This document shows positions 8,653 through 17,419 of a DNA stretch of 64,000 nucleotides, in pieces. The DNA is from Rubricella sp038526735 (GTDB lineage: Bacteria > Pseudomonadota > Alphaproteobacteria > Rhodobacterales > Rhodobacteraceae). Location of the stretch: NCBI GenBank assembly GCA_038526735.1, contig JBCBGM010000001.1:124001-188000 (forward strand), written 5' to 3'. The notes below the pieces were generated by a model. That model was not told where the DNA came from. It did not search any database and worked only from the letters and a program-made list of their open reading frames with translations. The translations under genes were made by a program, and so were the position numbers. Each line of letters begins with the position of its first letter. Position 1 is the first letter of the stretch.

Positions 8653-8677
8653 ACGGCCCGAGATCTCCCCGGGCCGT
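8653..8677 (-). terminator. intercistronic stem-loop between binding protein and livG
   Basis: Perfect 8-bp stem CGGGCCGT/ACGGCCCG (8653-8660 with 8670-8677) and a 9-base loop, starting 20 bases after the binding-protein stop. Only TTTGC follows on the minus strand, so partial termination or 3'-end protection of the binding-protein message is more likely than full stop. Confidence 0.6.
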
Positions 8678-8697
8678 GCGTTAATCAGAGGCAAGTG

Positions 8698-9891
8698 TTA
8701 GCGCGTCGCCACGGTCTCGAAAGAGCCACTCTGCACTTCCAGCTCAAGATAGGCACCTGCCGCCTCGCCGGGGCCGATCAGCTCAACGCCGGTCGCACCC
8801 TGGTAGTCGATCTCACCACCGGAGGCGAGGATCTCAAGGCCTTTGGCAAGCTCACCGGGGCCAATGGGCATGCCGGGTGCGTTGGCAACAGAAAGCAGGT
8901 TCGCAGCAACCGCTTCACGCGTCGCCTCACCGCCGGCCTGCATTGCGAGCACGATCAGCGCGGCCGCATCGTAGCTCTCGCCCCGATACGGGCCATCGCC
9001 GGTGATACCAGCCACTTGCGCCAGACCTTCAAACGTATCGAAGGCTTCACCAGTAGAGCCCGGAGCGGTGCCGAAAGTACCGTCGATGTCGCCACCGAAG
9101 GCATCCGTCAGCGAGGAGCCGATCATGCCGTCACCCAGCACGAACATGTCAAACGCACCGGTATCGAGCGACGACTGGATGATGCCGCGGCCACCTTGAT
9201 CGACATAGCCAAACACGGCGAGTGTGTCGGCACCCGAAGCGGCCAGCGCGCCTACTTCAGCGGAATAGTCACCTCGGCCATCCTCGTGTGCCGCGCTGAT
9301 TGCAACAGAGCCGCCAGACGCCTCAAATGCCGCGGCAAACGCATCGGCGAGACCCTTGCCGTAGTCGTTGTTGGTGTAGGTCACTGCAATCTCAGAGATG
9401 CCGCGCTCACCGAGGATCTCGGCGATCACCTGACCCTGACGCGCATCCGACGGTGCGGTGCGGAAGAAGAGGCCGTTGTCATCAATGGTCGAGAGTGCGG
9501 GAGAGGTCGCGGACGGCGACACCATCACAACCCCGTTCGGGATCGCCACGTTGTTGGCAACGGCCGTTGTCACGCCAGAGCAATCTGCGCCCATGATGGC
9601 CACAACTTCGTCCGAGGTGATCAGGCGCTCAGCCGCCGCGGTTGCAGCAGAGGCGTCAACGCAGGTGGAGTCAGCCCGCACCGGCTCGATGGTTTTACCG
9701 TCGAGGAACGCGCCAGAGGCAGAGGCCTCGGCGAATGCCAACTCAGCAGACGCACCCATATCGGGTGTCAGCGATTCAATCGGGCCGGTGAAGCCGAGCA
9801 TCACGCCGACTTTGACCGGGCCGTGACCGCCAGCGAATGCAGCGGTGGTGGAAAGCGCGACAACCGCCGCGCCAGCAAGAAGCGATTTCAT
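8698..9891 (-). CDS. ABC transporter periplasmic substrate-binding protein (Leu/Ile/Val-binding family)
   Basis: Periplasmic receptor of the liv-type importer, 397 residues. A signal peptide of about 20 residues (MKSLLAGAAVVALSTTAAFA) ends at an AFA-G cleavage site. The mature part has the type I fold: VKVGVMLGFTGPIESL, a ligand-loop segment with GADCSGVTTAVANN, SPSATSPAL, and AVTYTNNDYGKGLADAF at the hinge. It is the first gene of the unit with AGGGAG before the ATG. Amide-, leucine- and aromatic-acid-binding proteins all share these features, so the ligand is open. A leader hairpin lies at 9911-9932. Confidence 0.92.
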   Translation of the reverse strand: MKSLLAGAAVVALSTTAAFAGGHGPVKVGVMLGFTGPIESLTPDMGASAELAFAEASASGAFLDGKTIEPVRADSTCVDASAATAAAERLITSDEVVAIMGADCSGVTTAVANNVAIPNGVVMVSPSATSPALSTIDDNGLFFRTAPSDARQGQVIAEILGERGISEIAVTYTNNDYGKGLADAFAAAFEASGGSVAISAAHEDGRGDYSAEVGALAASGADTLAVFGYVDQGGRGIIQSSLDTGAFDMFVLGDGMIGSSLTDAFGGDIDGTFGTAPGSTGEAFDTFEGLAQVAGITGDGPYRGESYDAAALIVLAMQAGGEATREAVAANLLSVANAPGMPIGPGELAKGLEILASGGEIDYQGATGVELIGPGEAAGAYLELEVQSGSFETVATR

Positions 9892-9910
9892 GGTTTATCT
9901 CCCTGTAGGA

Positions 9911-9932
9911 TTTGCGCAGAGGGCCGCGCAAA
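9911..9932 (-). promoter_or_regulatory. leader hairpin upstream of binding-protein gene
   Basis: Perfect inverted repeat TTTGCGC-N8-GCGCAAA, 20 bases upstream of the start codon at 9891. It could be an mRNA leader hairpin or an operator for the liv unit. The ribosome site AGGGAG lies between it and the ATG and is not sequestered by these arms. Confidence 0.4.
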
Positions 9933-10011
9933 GACTGCAAACAACATGCAAGTCACAGGCTGAATCGCAAGGGGTGGTTTCGTGCTCTAACGCTACGAAA
10001 ACCCTGCAAAA

Positions 10012-11028
10012 TCACAGTAATTCTGCGGCAAAACCTGCGTGGCGGCGCATGTATCCGGTGTCGATGTCCCGCCGGTTGAGCACGCGTGGAGACAGATAGC
10101 GCGCAATTTCAGGGTCAGCCGGATCAGCCACGCCGGCTTGCACCAGCAGCGCAGAGATAGCGAGCTCTGCGGCCCGGGTCGCGCCATCGCTGATCTTCAC
10201 CGCGATGCCCCACCCTTTGCCAGGTAGGATGCCGACGAACACACCCTCAGCCCCAGTCTTGACCGCCGCAACACCGGGCAAGGCGCGCATCAAGGCGGTG
10301 CAAGCACGACCTTCACCCGCCACCAGTTCCGGATGCGCCATCATCGCCGCCACAAGCCGCTCCGCCGCCTGCTCTCGTGACGCCCCAAGGCCACTGGGTT
10401 GCGCCATCCGCGCCGCAGCCCGCGCCAGCCCAGCGATTGAGCAGGCGAAATTCGGCGCAGAGCACCCGTCGATGCCGTAGCCGGGCGACGTCTCTCCGGT
10501 CATTTCTTCGAACGCCGCACACACCGCAATCTGTACCGGGTGGCTCGGCTCCACATACTCCGCGTTACCGCCGATATGGCTTTTGAGAGACAAGAACCCG
10601 GAGTGTTTACCAGAGCAATTGTTGTGCAGTTGGCAGGCATGCTCCCCGGCATCCCGCAGCCGGTGCCGCTCAGTCGCATCATTCGGGATTTGCGGCCCAC
10701 AGCGGAGATCATCGTCCGACATGCCGAGATCACCCAACCACCGCGACACCCGCGCGCGGTGGATCTCCGCCCCCTGATGCGACGCGCACGACAAGGCCAA
10801 ATGCTCAGCCGTCAGGCCCAACGCATCCGCCGCCCCGCTCTCGATCAGCGGCAACGCCTGGATCATTTTGCACGATGAGCGCGGCAGGATGATCGCGTCG
10901 GGGTCGCCCCAAGCCGCAATCACCTGCCCAGAAGCATCCGCCACCACCGCATGGCCGAAGTGCACCGACTCGATAAAGTCCCCGCGGATCACTTCGACCA
11001 AAGGCGAGGCAGTTGTGTGGTCAGTCAT
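10012..11028 (-). CDS. class 3 (ReAV-type) L-asparaginase
   Basis: Hydrolyses asparagine to aspartate and ammonia. The 338-residue product matches the asparaginase II family known from Rhizobium etli: RSSCKMIQALPLIESGA (Ser51/Lys54 dyad region), HNNCSGKHSGFL (Cys138, Lys141) and GIDGCSAPNF (Cys189). These correspond to the paired Ser-Lys and the Cys/Lys/Cys zinc site of that class, so the active site looks intact. Start chosen at 11028, with GAGGAG upstream; an open frame to 11085 lies inside the sigma gene. The first 8 bases overlap the end of the sigma gene, so the two are translationally coupled. No transporter for asparagine is adjacent. Confidence 0.88.
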   Translation of the reverse strand: MTDHTTASPLVEVIRGDFIESVHFGHAVVADASGQVIAAWGDPDAIILPRSSCKMIQALPLIESGAADALGLTAEHLALSCASHQGAEIHRARVSRWLGDLGMSDDDLRCGPQIPNDATERHRLRDAGEHACQLHNNCSGKHSGFLSLKSHIGGNAEYVEPSHPVQIAVCAAFEEMTGETSPGYGIDGCSAPNFACSIAGLARAAARMAQPSGLGASREQAAERLVAAMMAHPELVAGEGRACTALMRALPGVAAVKTGAEGVFVGILPGKGWGIAVKISDGATRAAELAISALLVQAGVADPADPEIARYLSPRVLNRRDIDTGYMRRHAGFAAELL

Positions 11029-11692
11029 CCTTAAGCTCCTCAGCGATATCATCGCCGAGGATGTCGCGCAGTTTGCTGAACGCAAGCCGAATTCGGGATT
11101 TCACGGTACCCAATGGCACACCCAGACGCTCGGCGCATTCGCCGTGGCTAAGACCCTCGTAAAATGACAGCCTCAAAATCTCCTGTTGCGCCTCTGGCAA
11201 TTCCGCGATCCCGGCGCGCACGGCACCTTCACGCTCTTGCGCCGAAAGCACCTCCATACCGCCGGGCTCCGGGTCGGGCACAAACAACGGATCGTTCGGG
11301 TCTGGCTCCGGGCGGGTGGCGCGGCGGATCATGTCGATACGCCGATTTCGTGCGATCGCAAAAATCCAGGTCGTCGCGCCAGCCTTCGCCGGGTCAAACT
11401 GCGCCGCACGCCGCCAGATCGAGACCATAACCTCCTGCGCTGCCTCTTCGGCTTGGTCAGCAGGCATACCCCAGCGCATCAGGAAAGCTTTCACACGCCC
11501 TGCGTACCGTCCGAAGAGCTCAACGAACGCTTGCCGGTCAGTCTCCGCGACCAGCGAAATCAGCTCGGCGTCCGCCATGTCCTTGTAAGGCACGGGCGCC
11601 GGGGCCGGGGGTGTGGTCTCGATATGGCCCACGCGACTCTCTTTCCCGCTCTCTGATGCAGACCACCGTTCAAAAATGGCTGGCGGATGCAT
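11021..11692 (-). CDS. ECF-type RNA polymerase sigma factor (RpoE/ECF11-like)
   Basis: A sigma-70 family factor with only regions 2 and 4. Region 2 contains FVELFGRYAGRVKAFLMRWG, QAEEAAQEVMVSIWRRA and TWIFAIARNRRIDMIRR. Region 4 contains LPEAQQEILRLSFYEGLSHGECAERLGVPLGTVKSRIRLAF. The motif string resembles Rhodobacter RpoE (ECF11), which normally has the zinc anti-sigma ChrR next door; none is seen here. The start is uncertain: ATG at 11692 gives 223 aa but no ribosome site and lies almost on a predicted transcription start (minus-strand TTATATTAAG near 11700-11711); GTG at 11632 gives 203 aa. The frame stays open to 11986, which overlaps the divergent gene and is unlikely. Confidence 0.88.
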   Translation of the reverse strand: MHPPAIFERWSASESGKESRVGHIETTPPAPAPVPYKDMADAELISLVAETDRQAFVELFGRYAGRVKAFLMRWGMPADQAEEAAQEVMVSIWRRAAQFDPAKAGATTWIFAIARNRRIDMIRRATRPEPDPNDPLFVPDPEPGGMEVLSAQEREGAVRAGIAELPEAQQEILRLSFYEGLSHGECAERLGVPLGTVKSRIRLAFSKLRDILGDDIAEELKDD

Positions 11693-11810
11693 GCAGAGTG
11701 CACTTAATATAAGGCCATTCTGAGCACGAAACACAAGCCGGACCTGACACAAAATAGTTTCTAAACAAGATGTTAGGCCGCCTGAGGCAGTCCCCGATCG
11801 GAGGAGCAGC

Positions 11811-12350
11811 ATGAAAATCCTGAACAATAGCGCCGGGAAATTCGCACTGGCAGCGATTATCGCAACAGCGGCTGCGACAAGCGCCACCGCACAGCAAGAG
11901 GTCGCGGCGGTTGCGTTCCATGATGATTGGAGCGTTTTTGAAACGAACGAGGGCACCCGCGAGTGCTGGATCGCCTCTGCAGCCACTGAGTCGGTCGCGC
12001 GGAGAGGTGGTCAGACCGTCTCTGTTCGCCGCGGCGACATCCGCATGATGGTGAGCTTCCGCCCCCAGCAAGGTGTGTCGAACGAGGTGAGCTTTACCGG
12101 CGGATATCCGTACCGCGAGGACAGCCGCGTCGAGATGGAGATCAGGGGCACCACCTTTGAGATGTTCACCGAAGGGGAGTGGGCCTGGCCCGCAACGCCC
12201 GCGGTGGATGCTGAGATCGTAAATGCCATGCTCCGGGCGGGCAGTGCTGAAGTGACGGGCGTCTCTGGCCGCGGTACCACCACGATCGACACCATCTCTG
12301 CGATCGGGTTCACCGCCGCCCTCAGAGATGCCGAACGCCGCTGCAACTAA
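11811..12350 (+). CDS. secreted IalB-like (invasion-associated locus B family) protein
   Basis: A 179-residue exported protein. A signal peptide (about 1-27, ending ATSATAQ) precedes a compact domain beginning DDWSVFETNEGTRECWIAS, the W-x-V and Cys pattern of the IalB family (COG5342 type). Two cysteines, in ECW and at the C-terminal ERRC, could form a disulphide. The family is periplasmic or outer-membrane associated; its biochemical role is not established. GGAGGAG stands just before the ATG. It is divergent from the ECF sigma gene across about 120 bases, so it could be a target of that factor; I found no convincing RpoE-type promoter by eye. Confidence 0.7.
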   Translation: MKILNNSAGKFALAAIIATAAATSATAQQEVAAVAFHDDWSVFETNEGTRECWIASAATESVARRGGQTVSVRRGDIRMMVSFRPQQGVSNEVSFTGGYPYREDSRVEMEIRGTTFEMFTEGEWAWPATPAVDAEIVNAMLRAGSAEVTGVSGRGTTTIDTISAIGFTAALRDAERRCN

Positions 12351-12388
12351 GGCCGCGCGGCAACACCAAAAACACCGGGGAGCCGCCA

Positions 12389-13621
12389 ATGACATCGATA
12401 TCCAAGACCCTTTTGCTCAGTGCCGCCGTCTGCGCCGTGGCAGGCACGGCCCAGGCGCAATCCTCTGCGGCAAATATTTGTGGCGACCCTTCGACCGAAT
12501 GGGCCACCGGCAGCAGCGAGACGGCAGACCTCTCGTTCGTCCCCTTCCCGATGGACGCAGAGGTTAACGCCTCGGGCGAGATACGTGCGCTGCGCGCCTT
12601 CCGCGTCAGCGCCCCGACATTTGCTCGGATCGAGGCGCGGGTCGATGGGTTCGTGGGTGATCCAACCCTGACGCTCCTGAACGCAGACGGCTTGCAGATC
12701 GATTTCGACGATGACAGCGGCGGGGCGCTCAATTCGCGCCTAGAGGTCGAACTCCAGCCCGGTACCTATTGCGCAGCGGTCGCGGGCTTCGGGACAGAGA
12801 CGTTCTCCGCCGCCCTTCGCATCGGGCGGATGGAGCATGACGCGATTACCGAAGGGTCAGTTGTCGTTGATGACCCAACCTGCGCCCCGACCACCGAGGC
12901 GATTCTCGTCTCGGAAGGTGACACCAGTGCGATGCTGGAAGCGGGACCGTTCCAAAACGTGGCGAGCGCAGGTTCTGCGCCGTTCTACCGTTTTACGCTC
13001 GCTGAAACGACGCCAATCACTCTCACCGCCGAAAACCCTGCCGCCGATCCGGTTCTCCGCCTGTTCAACAATGACGGGATGGAAATTGCGATGAACGATG
13101 ATTTCGACGGACTGAATTCGCGCATCGATCTCGATCAGGGCCTCGCCGCCGGAACCTATTGCGTGAGCATCACGGCCTTGGGCGATGACACGGTGCCCAT
13201 CGCCTTTGGGCTGGAGGCCTATGACGAAGCCAGCTTCCTCAGCGCGCTCTATGATCGGGGGGACACAGCTCCGCCGCTCGATGGCAGCTACCCGGTTGAG
13301 GATCTGGGCACACTGGACTCCCTCCTGCGCCGCGATCTTCGGATCACTCCGACCGCCACCTGGATCAGCTTTGACATGCCGGAGGACGGGCTGGCGCTGA
13401 TTTCCGCCGTAAGCCTCACCGATGGCGACCCGCTTGTGCGGCTCTTCGATGAATTTGGGCGCGAGCAGGGTAGCAACGACGATTCAGGCGATGACCTCAA
13501 TGCGCTCCTCCCAGCTGTGATCGGGCGCGGCACCTATCTGCTCGCGGTCACAGACCTCGGCGCAGATGACGGAACGATGCGCACCCGGCTGGTGATAGAG
13601 CGCTTCGTCCCAGCGCGCTAA
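12389..13621 (+). CDS. secreted protein with three PPC-like beta repeats
   Basis: A 410-residue exported protein with a signal peptide of about 23 residues ending AQA-Q. The body has three related modules, each of the form GDP-x-L-x-LF/N-x2-G ... DDD/NDD ... LNSR/LNAL ... GTYxxAV, at about 85-145, 215-275 and 340-400. This resembles bacterial pre-peptidase C-terminal (PPC) beta-sandwich domains, whose acidic DDD/NDD loops often bind calcium. No catalytic domain is visible. It follows the IalB-like gene after 38 bases with its own GGGGAG ribosome site, so they probably share a transcript. Function unknown; surface or periplasmic scaffold is a guess. Confidence 0.75.
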   Translation: MTSISKTLLLSAAVCAVAGTAQAQSSAANICGDPSTEWATGSSETADLSFVPFPMDAEVNASGEIRALRAFRVSAPTFARIEARVDGFVGDPTLTLLNADGLQIDFDDDSGGALNSRLEVELQPGTYCAAVAGFGTETFSAALRIGRMEHDAITEGSVVVDDPTCAPTTEAILVSEGDTSAMLEAGPFQNVASAGSAPFYRFTLAETTPITLTAENPAADPVLRLFNNDGMEIAMNDDFDGLNSRIDLDQGLAAGTYCVSITALGDDTVPIAFGLEAYDEASFLSALYDRGDTAPPLDGSYPVEDLGTLDSLLRRDLRITPTATWISFDMPEDGLALISAVSLTDGDPLVRLFDEFGREQGSNDDSGDDLNALLPAVIGRGTYLLAVTDLGADDGTMRTRLVIERFVPAR

Positions 13622-13660
13622 GGCTGGTCAAACCCGACCTGCCCCCCTATACCCCTGCAA

Positions 13661-13685
13661 AACGCCGCCCCGTCCGGGCGGCGTT
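13661..13685 (+). terminator. intrinsic-type terminator before rlmN
   Basis: Perfect 10-bp stem AACGCCGCCC / GGGCGGCGTT with loop CGTCC, 40 bases after the PPC-protein stop. The U-tract is poor (CCCTGTT), but the stem is very stable and ends the IalB/PPC unit plausibly. Confidence 0.65.
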
Positions 13686-13703
13686 CCCTGTTGCAAGGTG
13701 AAC

Positions 13704-14864
<1,161 letters not shown>

Positions 14865-14873
<9 letters not shown>

Positions 14874-15389
14874 CCGGAGATGCGCACAAAAGTCATAGAC
14901 AAGCAGCGCATCGGGCGTCTCCCCAAAGGCGCTCACAGCTTCGCTGCCATCGGCGCGAAACAGCATCACTTCGGCCCCCTGCAACTCGCTGCGGCTGATT
15001 TGCGTCTGACCGAGCGCGCCATTGACCTCTTGGTCGTCGATATCGATCGAAAAGCTAAAGACATCGCCGGGCGCAAGATCACTGAGCACCACAGCCGCCT
15101 TGGTCGAGCCATCCGCCACGAACGGGCGGCCCACAACGCGAGCCGCGTTCTCAATCGCAGCAAATCCGGCGAACCTCTCGACGCCGGGGCCGGTTCCTTC
15201 AGTGTCGAACAACAACTTGCCGTTGGCGGTTGCGAGCTCGATCGACAGAGCAACCGCGCCGGTGCTGCATGACCCAACATTACGGAACACGAAGCGATCC
15301 ACGGGAAAGGATTCTTCGAACTTGACCGATATATCCGCCTGCGCTGCCCCCGCGCAGAGGATCAAAGACAACATGCAGCCAATACGCAT
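14865..15389 (-). CDS. exported protein, aggregation-factor-core-like
   Basis: A 174-residue protein with a signal peptide of about 18 residues (ending AQA-D). The mature part is a beta-rich domain, ISVKFEESFPVDRFVFRNVGSCSTGAVALSIELATANGKLLFDTE, with one Cys near the N terminus and one near the C terminus. It resembles small roseobacter proteins often labelled aggregation factor core; that label has weak functional backing. It stands alone, divergent from dld and convergent with rlmN. The 217-base gap upstream holds the promoters of this gene and dld. Confidence 0.6.
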
Positions 15390-15544
15390 GAAGCTCTCCT
15401 CTAAAGTTAACTGGTCAGCATAAGGGGGCAGATGTGACCGGTGGTGTTCGGGATCGGCTCTCTCTCAAACGCCTGCAAGTCTAAAAACGACTCATTAGAG
15501 AGCGCGATCACGTTCCGGCACTCAAGTAGCGCTCAATTAGGCCG

Positions 15545-15567
15545 ATTGGTCACATTTACAGACCGAT
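15545..15567. promoter_or_regulatory. candidate operator upstream of dld
   Basis: Near-palindrome ATTGGTC-N9-GACCGAT, one mismatch in the arms, 40 bases upstream of the dld start. GntR-family regulators of lactate genes use GGT...ACC half sites, but the 9-base spacing is longer than usual, so this is only a candidate. Confidence 0.3.
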
Positions 15568-15606
15568 AACCCCCTGCGTTGATAGGCCATCAGCGGAGGA
15601 ACGCAG

Positions 15607-17289
15607 ATGTTGGACGCATCACCCACGACAGATCTCGTGACGGCCCTCAAGTCGGCTTTGAGCGCAAGCCAGGTGCTCACAAGCCCCAGCGCAACCGAGC
15701 GCTACCGCAAGGGGTTTCGGTCCGGTGAGGGGGAGGCCGCTGCGGTTGTCTTCCCAAAAACGCTGGTTGAGCTTTGGCGCGTACTTGAGGCCTGCGTTGA
15801 GGCGAACGCGATCATCATCATGCAAGCTGCCAACACCGGGCTGACCGAAGGGTCCACCCCCAAAGGCAGCTATGACCGGCCCGTCGTCATCGTCTCCACG
15901 CTGGGTATGGATGCCCTGCATGTCTTGCCTGGCGATGAGCAGGTCGTCGCCCTGCCCGGCACGACCCTGTTTTCGCTTGAGAAGGAGCTGAAAGCCCGCG
16001 GGCGGTTGCCGCATTCCGTGATCGGCTCCTCCAGCATCGGCGCGACGGTCATTGGCGGGATCTGCAACAACTCCGGCGGTGCGCTGGTGCAGCGGGGCGT
16101 CGCCTATACCGAGCTTGCGCTTTATGCCCAGCGGATGGCGGATGGCACGCTGCGGCTGGTCAACAACCTCGACATTGACCTCGGCACGACGCCTGAAGAG
16201 ATCCTCACCAATGTCGAGAACGGAACGTGGAAGAAAGTCCACGAGACGACCAAAAAAGCCTCCGACGTGGATTACGCTATGCGCATCCGCGACGTCGATG
16301 CGGACACGCCTGCGCGCTACAACGCCGATCCGCGGTGCCTTTATGAAGCGTCCGGTTCTGCCGGAAAGGTCTGCGTGTTTGCCGTGCGGCTCGATACCTT
16401 CGCGGAGCCTAAGACCTCTCAGGTGTTCTACATCGGCTCCAACGACGCGAGTGAGTTCACCACCCTGCGCCGGGCTTTGCTCACGGAGATGACTGAGCTC
16501 CCAGTGCTCGCTGAGTACATGCACCGCGGCATGTTCAACATCGCAGAGACGCACGGCAAAGACACCTACCTCCTCATCAAATGGCTCGGCACCGACCGGC
16601 TGCCGATGTTCTTTACCTTAAAGGGCAAGATGGACGCGATCTGGCGGCGGCTGCCTTTCACGCCCTCGAACCTGACCGACGTGATGATGCAAATCTTCGC
16701 ACGGCTCATGCCCCGACACCTGCCAAAGTTTCTGCGCCAATTTCGGGACCGCTATGAGCACCACCTGATCCTGAAGGTCGAGGATGACGCGATTGCAGAG
16801 GCCGAAACGATCCTCGCGCGGGTCTTGAAGCCCGAACAAGTCCGCAAATGCAGCGCTGAAGAGGGGGCGAAAGCCTTCCTCCACCGCTTCGCGGCCGCGG
16901 GTGCCGCCGTGCGCTACACAGCCGTCAGCCCCAGCGAAGTGGAGGATGTGATCGCCCTCGACCTCGCCCTACGCCGCAATGACACCGACTGGTTCGAGAC
17001 ACTGCCCAAGGACATCACCAAAGACCTCGTCAGCGCGCTCTACTACGGCCACTTCATGTGCCACGCCTTCCACCAGGATTATCTGGTGAAACAGGGCCGT
17101 GACCCGAAAGCGGTAAAGGCCAAACTGATGGCATTGCTGCAATCGCGCGGGGGAGAATACCCGTCAGAGCACAATGTGGGCCACCTGTACGAAGCCCCTC
17201 CGGCTCTTAAAGCCCACTACGAAGGGCTCGACCCGACCAACACCTTTAACCCCGGCATCGGCAAAACGTCCCGCGATGCACCCGGTTGA
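15607..17289 (+). CDS. dld: quinone-dependent D-lactate dehydrogenase
   Basis: FAD enzyme of the E. coli Dld type (560 residues here), peripheral on the inner membrane, oxidising D-lactate to pyruvate with electrons passed to quinone. The FAD-binding half shows TGLTEGSTPKGSYDRPVVIVST (about 79-100), PHSVIGSSSIGATVIGGICNNSGGALVQRG (about 138-167) and GTWKKVHETTKKASDVDYAMRIRDVDADTPARYNADP, which is specific to Dld rather than glycolate oxidase. The C-terminal half contains FRDRYEHHLILKVEDD and the closing NTFNPGIGKTSR. A GGAGG ribosome site precedes the ATG. It is monocistronic by layout, followed by a repeat and a convergent gene. Confidence 0.94.
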   Translation: MLDASPTTDLVTALKSALSASQVLTSPSATERYRKGFRSGEGEAAAVVFPKTLVELWRVLEACVEANAIIIMQAANTGLTEGSTPKGSYDRPVVIVSTLGMDALHVLPGDEQVVALPGTTLFSLEKELKARGRLPHSVIGSSSIGATVIGGICNNSGGALVQRGVAYTELALYAQRMADGTLRLVNNLDIDLGTTPEEILTNVENGTWKKVHETTKKASDVDYAMRIRDVDADTPARYNADPRCLYEASGSAGKVCVFAVRLDTFAEPKTSQVFYIGSNDASEFTTLRRALLTEMTELPVLAEYMHRGMFNIAETHGKDTYLLIKWLGTDRLPMFFTLKGKMDAIWRRLPFTPSNLTDVMMQIFARLMPRHLPKFLRQFRDRYEHHLILKVEDDAIAEAETILARVLKPEQVRKCSAEEGAKAFLHRFAAAGAAVRYTAVSPSEVEDVIALDLALRRNDTDWFETLPKDITKDLVSALYYGHFMCHAFHQDYLVKQGRDPKAVKAKLMALLQSRGGEYPSEHNVGHLYEAPPALKAHYEGLDPTNTFNPGIGKTSRDAPG

Positions 17290-17359
17290 GGGGAGCAAAC
17301 GCAAAGCCCTCTCCCGCCCGTCGTTAGGGCCTGACGGCCCCTCCTCCAGTTGGGGACAG

Positions 17360-17406
17360 CCGGGGCTGCCGCCCCGGACCCCGCAGGTATTTAAGTCAAG
17401 ATGAAG
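17360..17406 (+). repeat. dispersed AGGTATTT...AAGATGAAG repeat copy with GC hairpin
   Basis: A perfect hairpin CCGGGGC-TGCC-GCCCCGG (17360-17377) is followed by the core AGGTATTT-N3-TCAAGATGAAG at 17385-17406 and by AGGGATC, which other copies share. It lies between the convergent dld and TRAP-protein genes and may act as a terminator for both. Confidence 0.75.
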
Positions 17407-17419
17407 AGGGATCCTGCGC

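Noticed and set aside
7822..9963. 713-codon open frame antisense to livG and the binding-protein gene
   Set aside because: Arg/His-rich translation with no family features; a shadow of high-GC coding sequence with strong homologous genes on the other strand.
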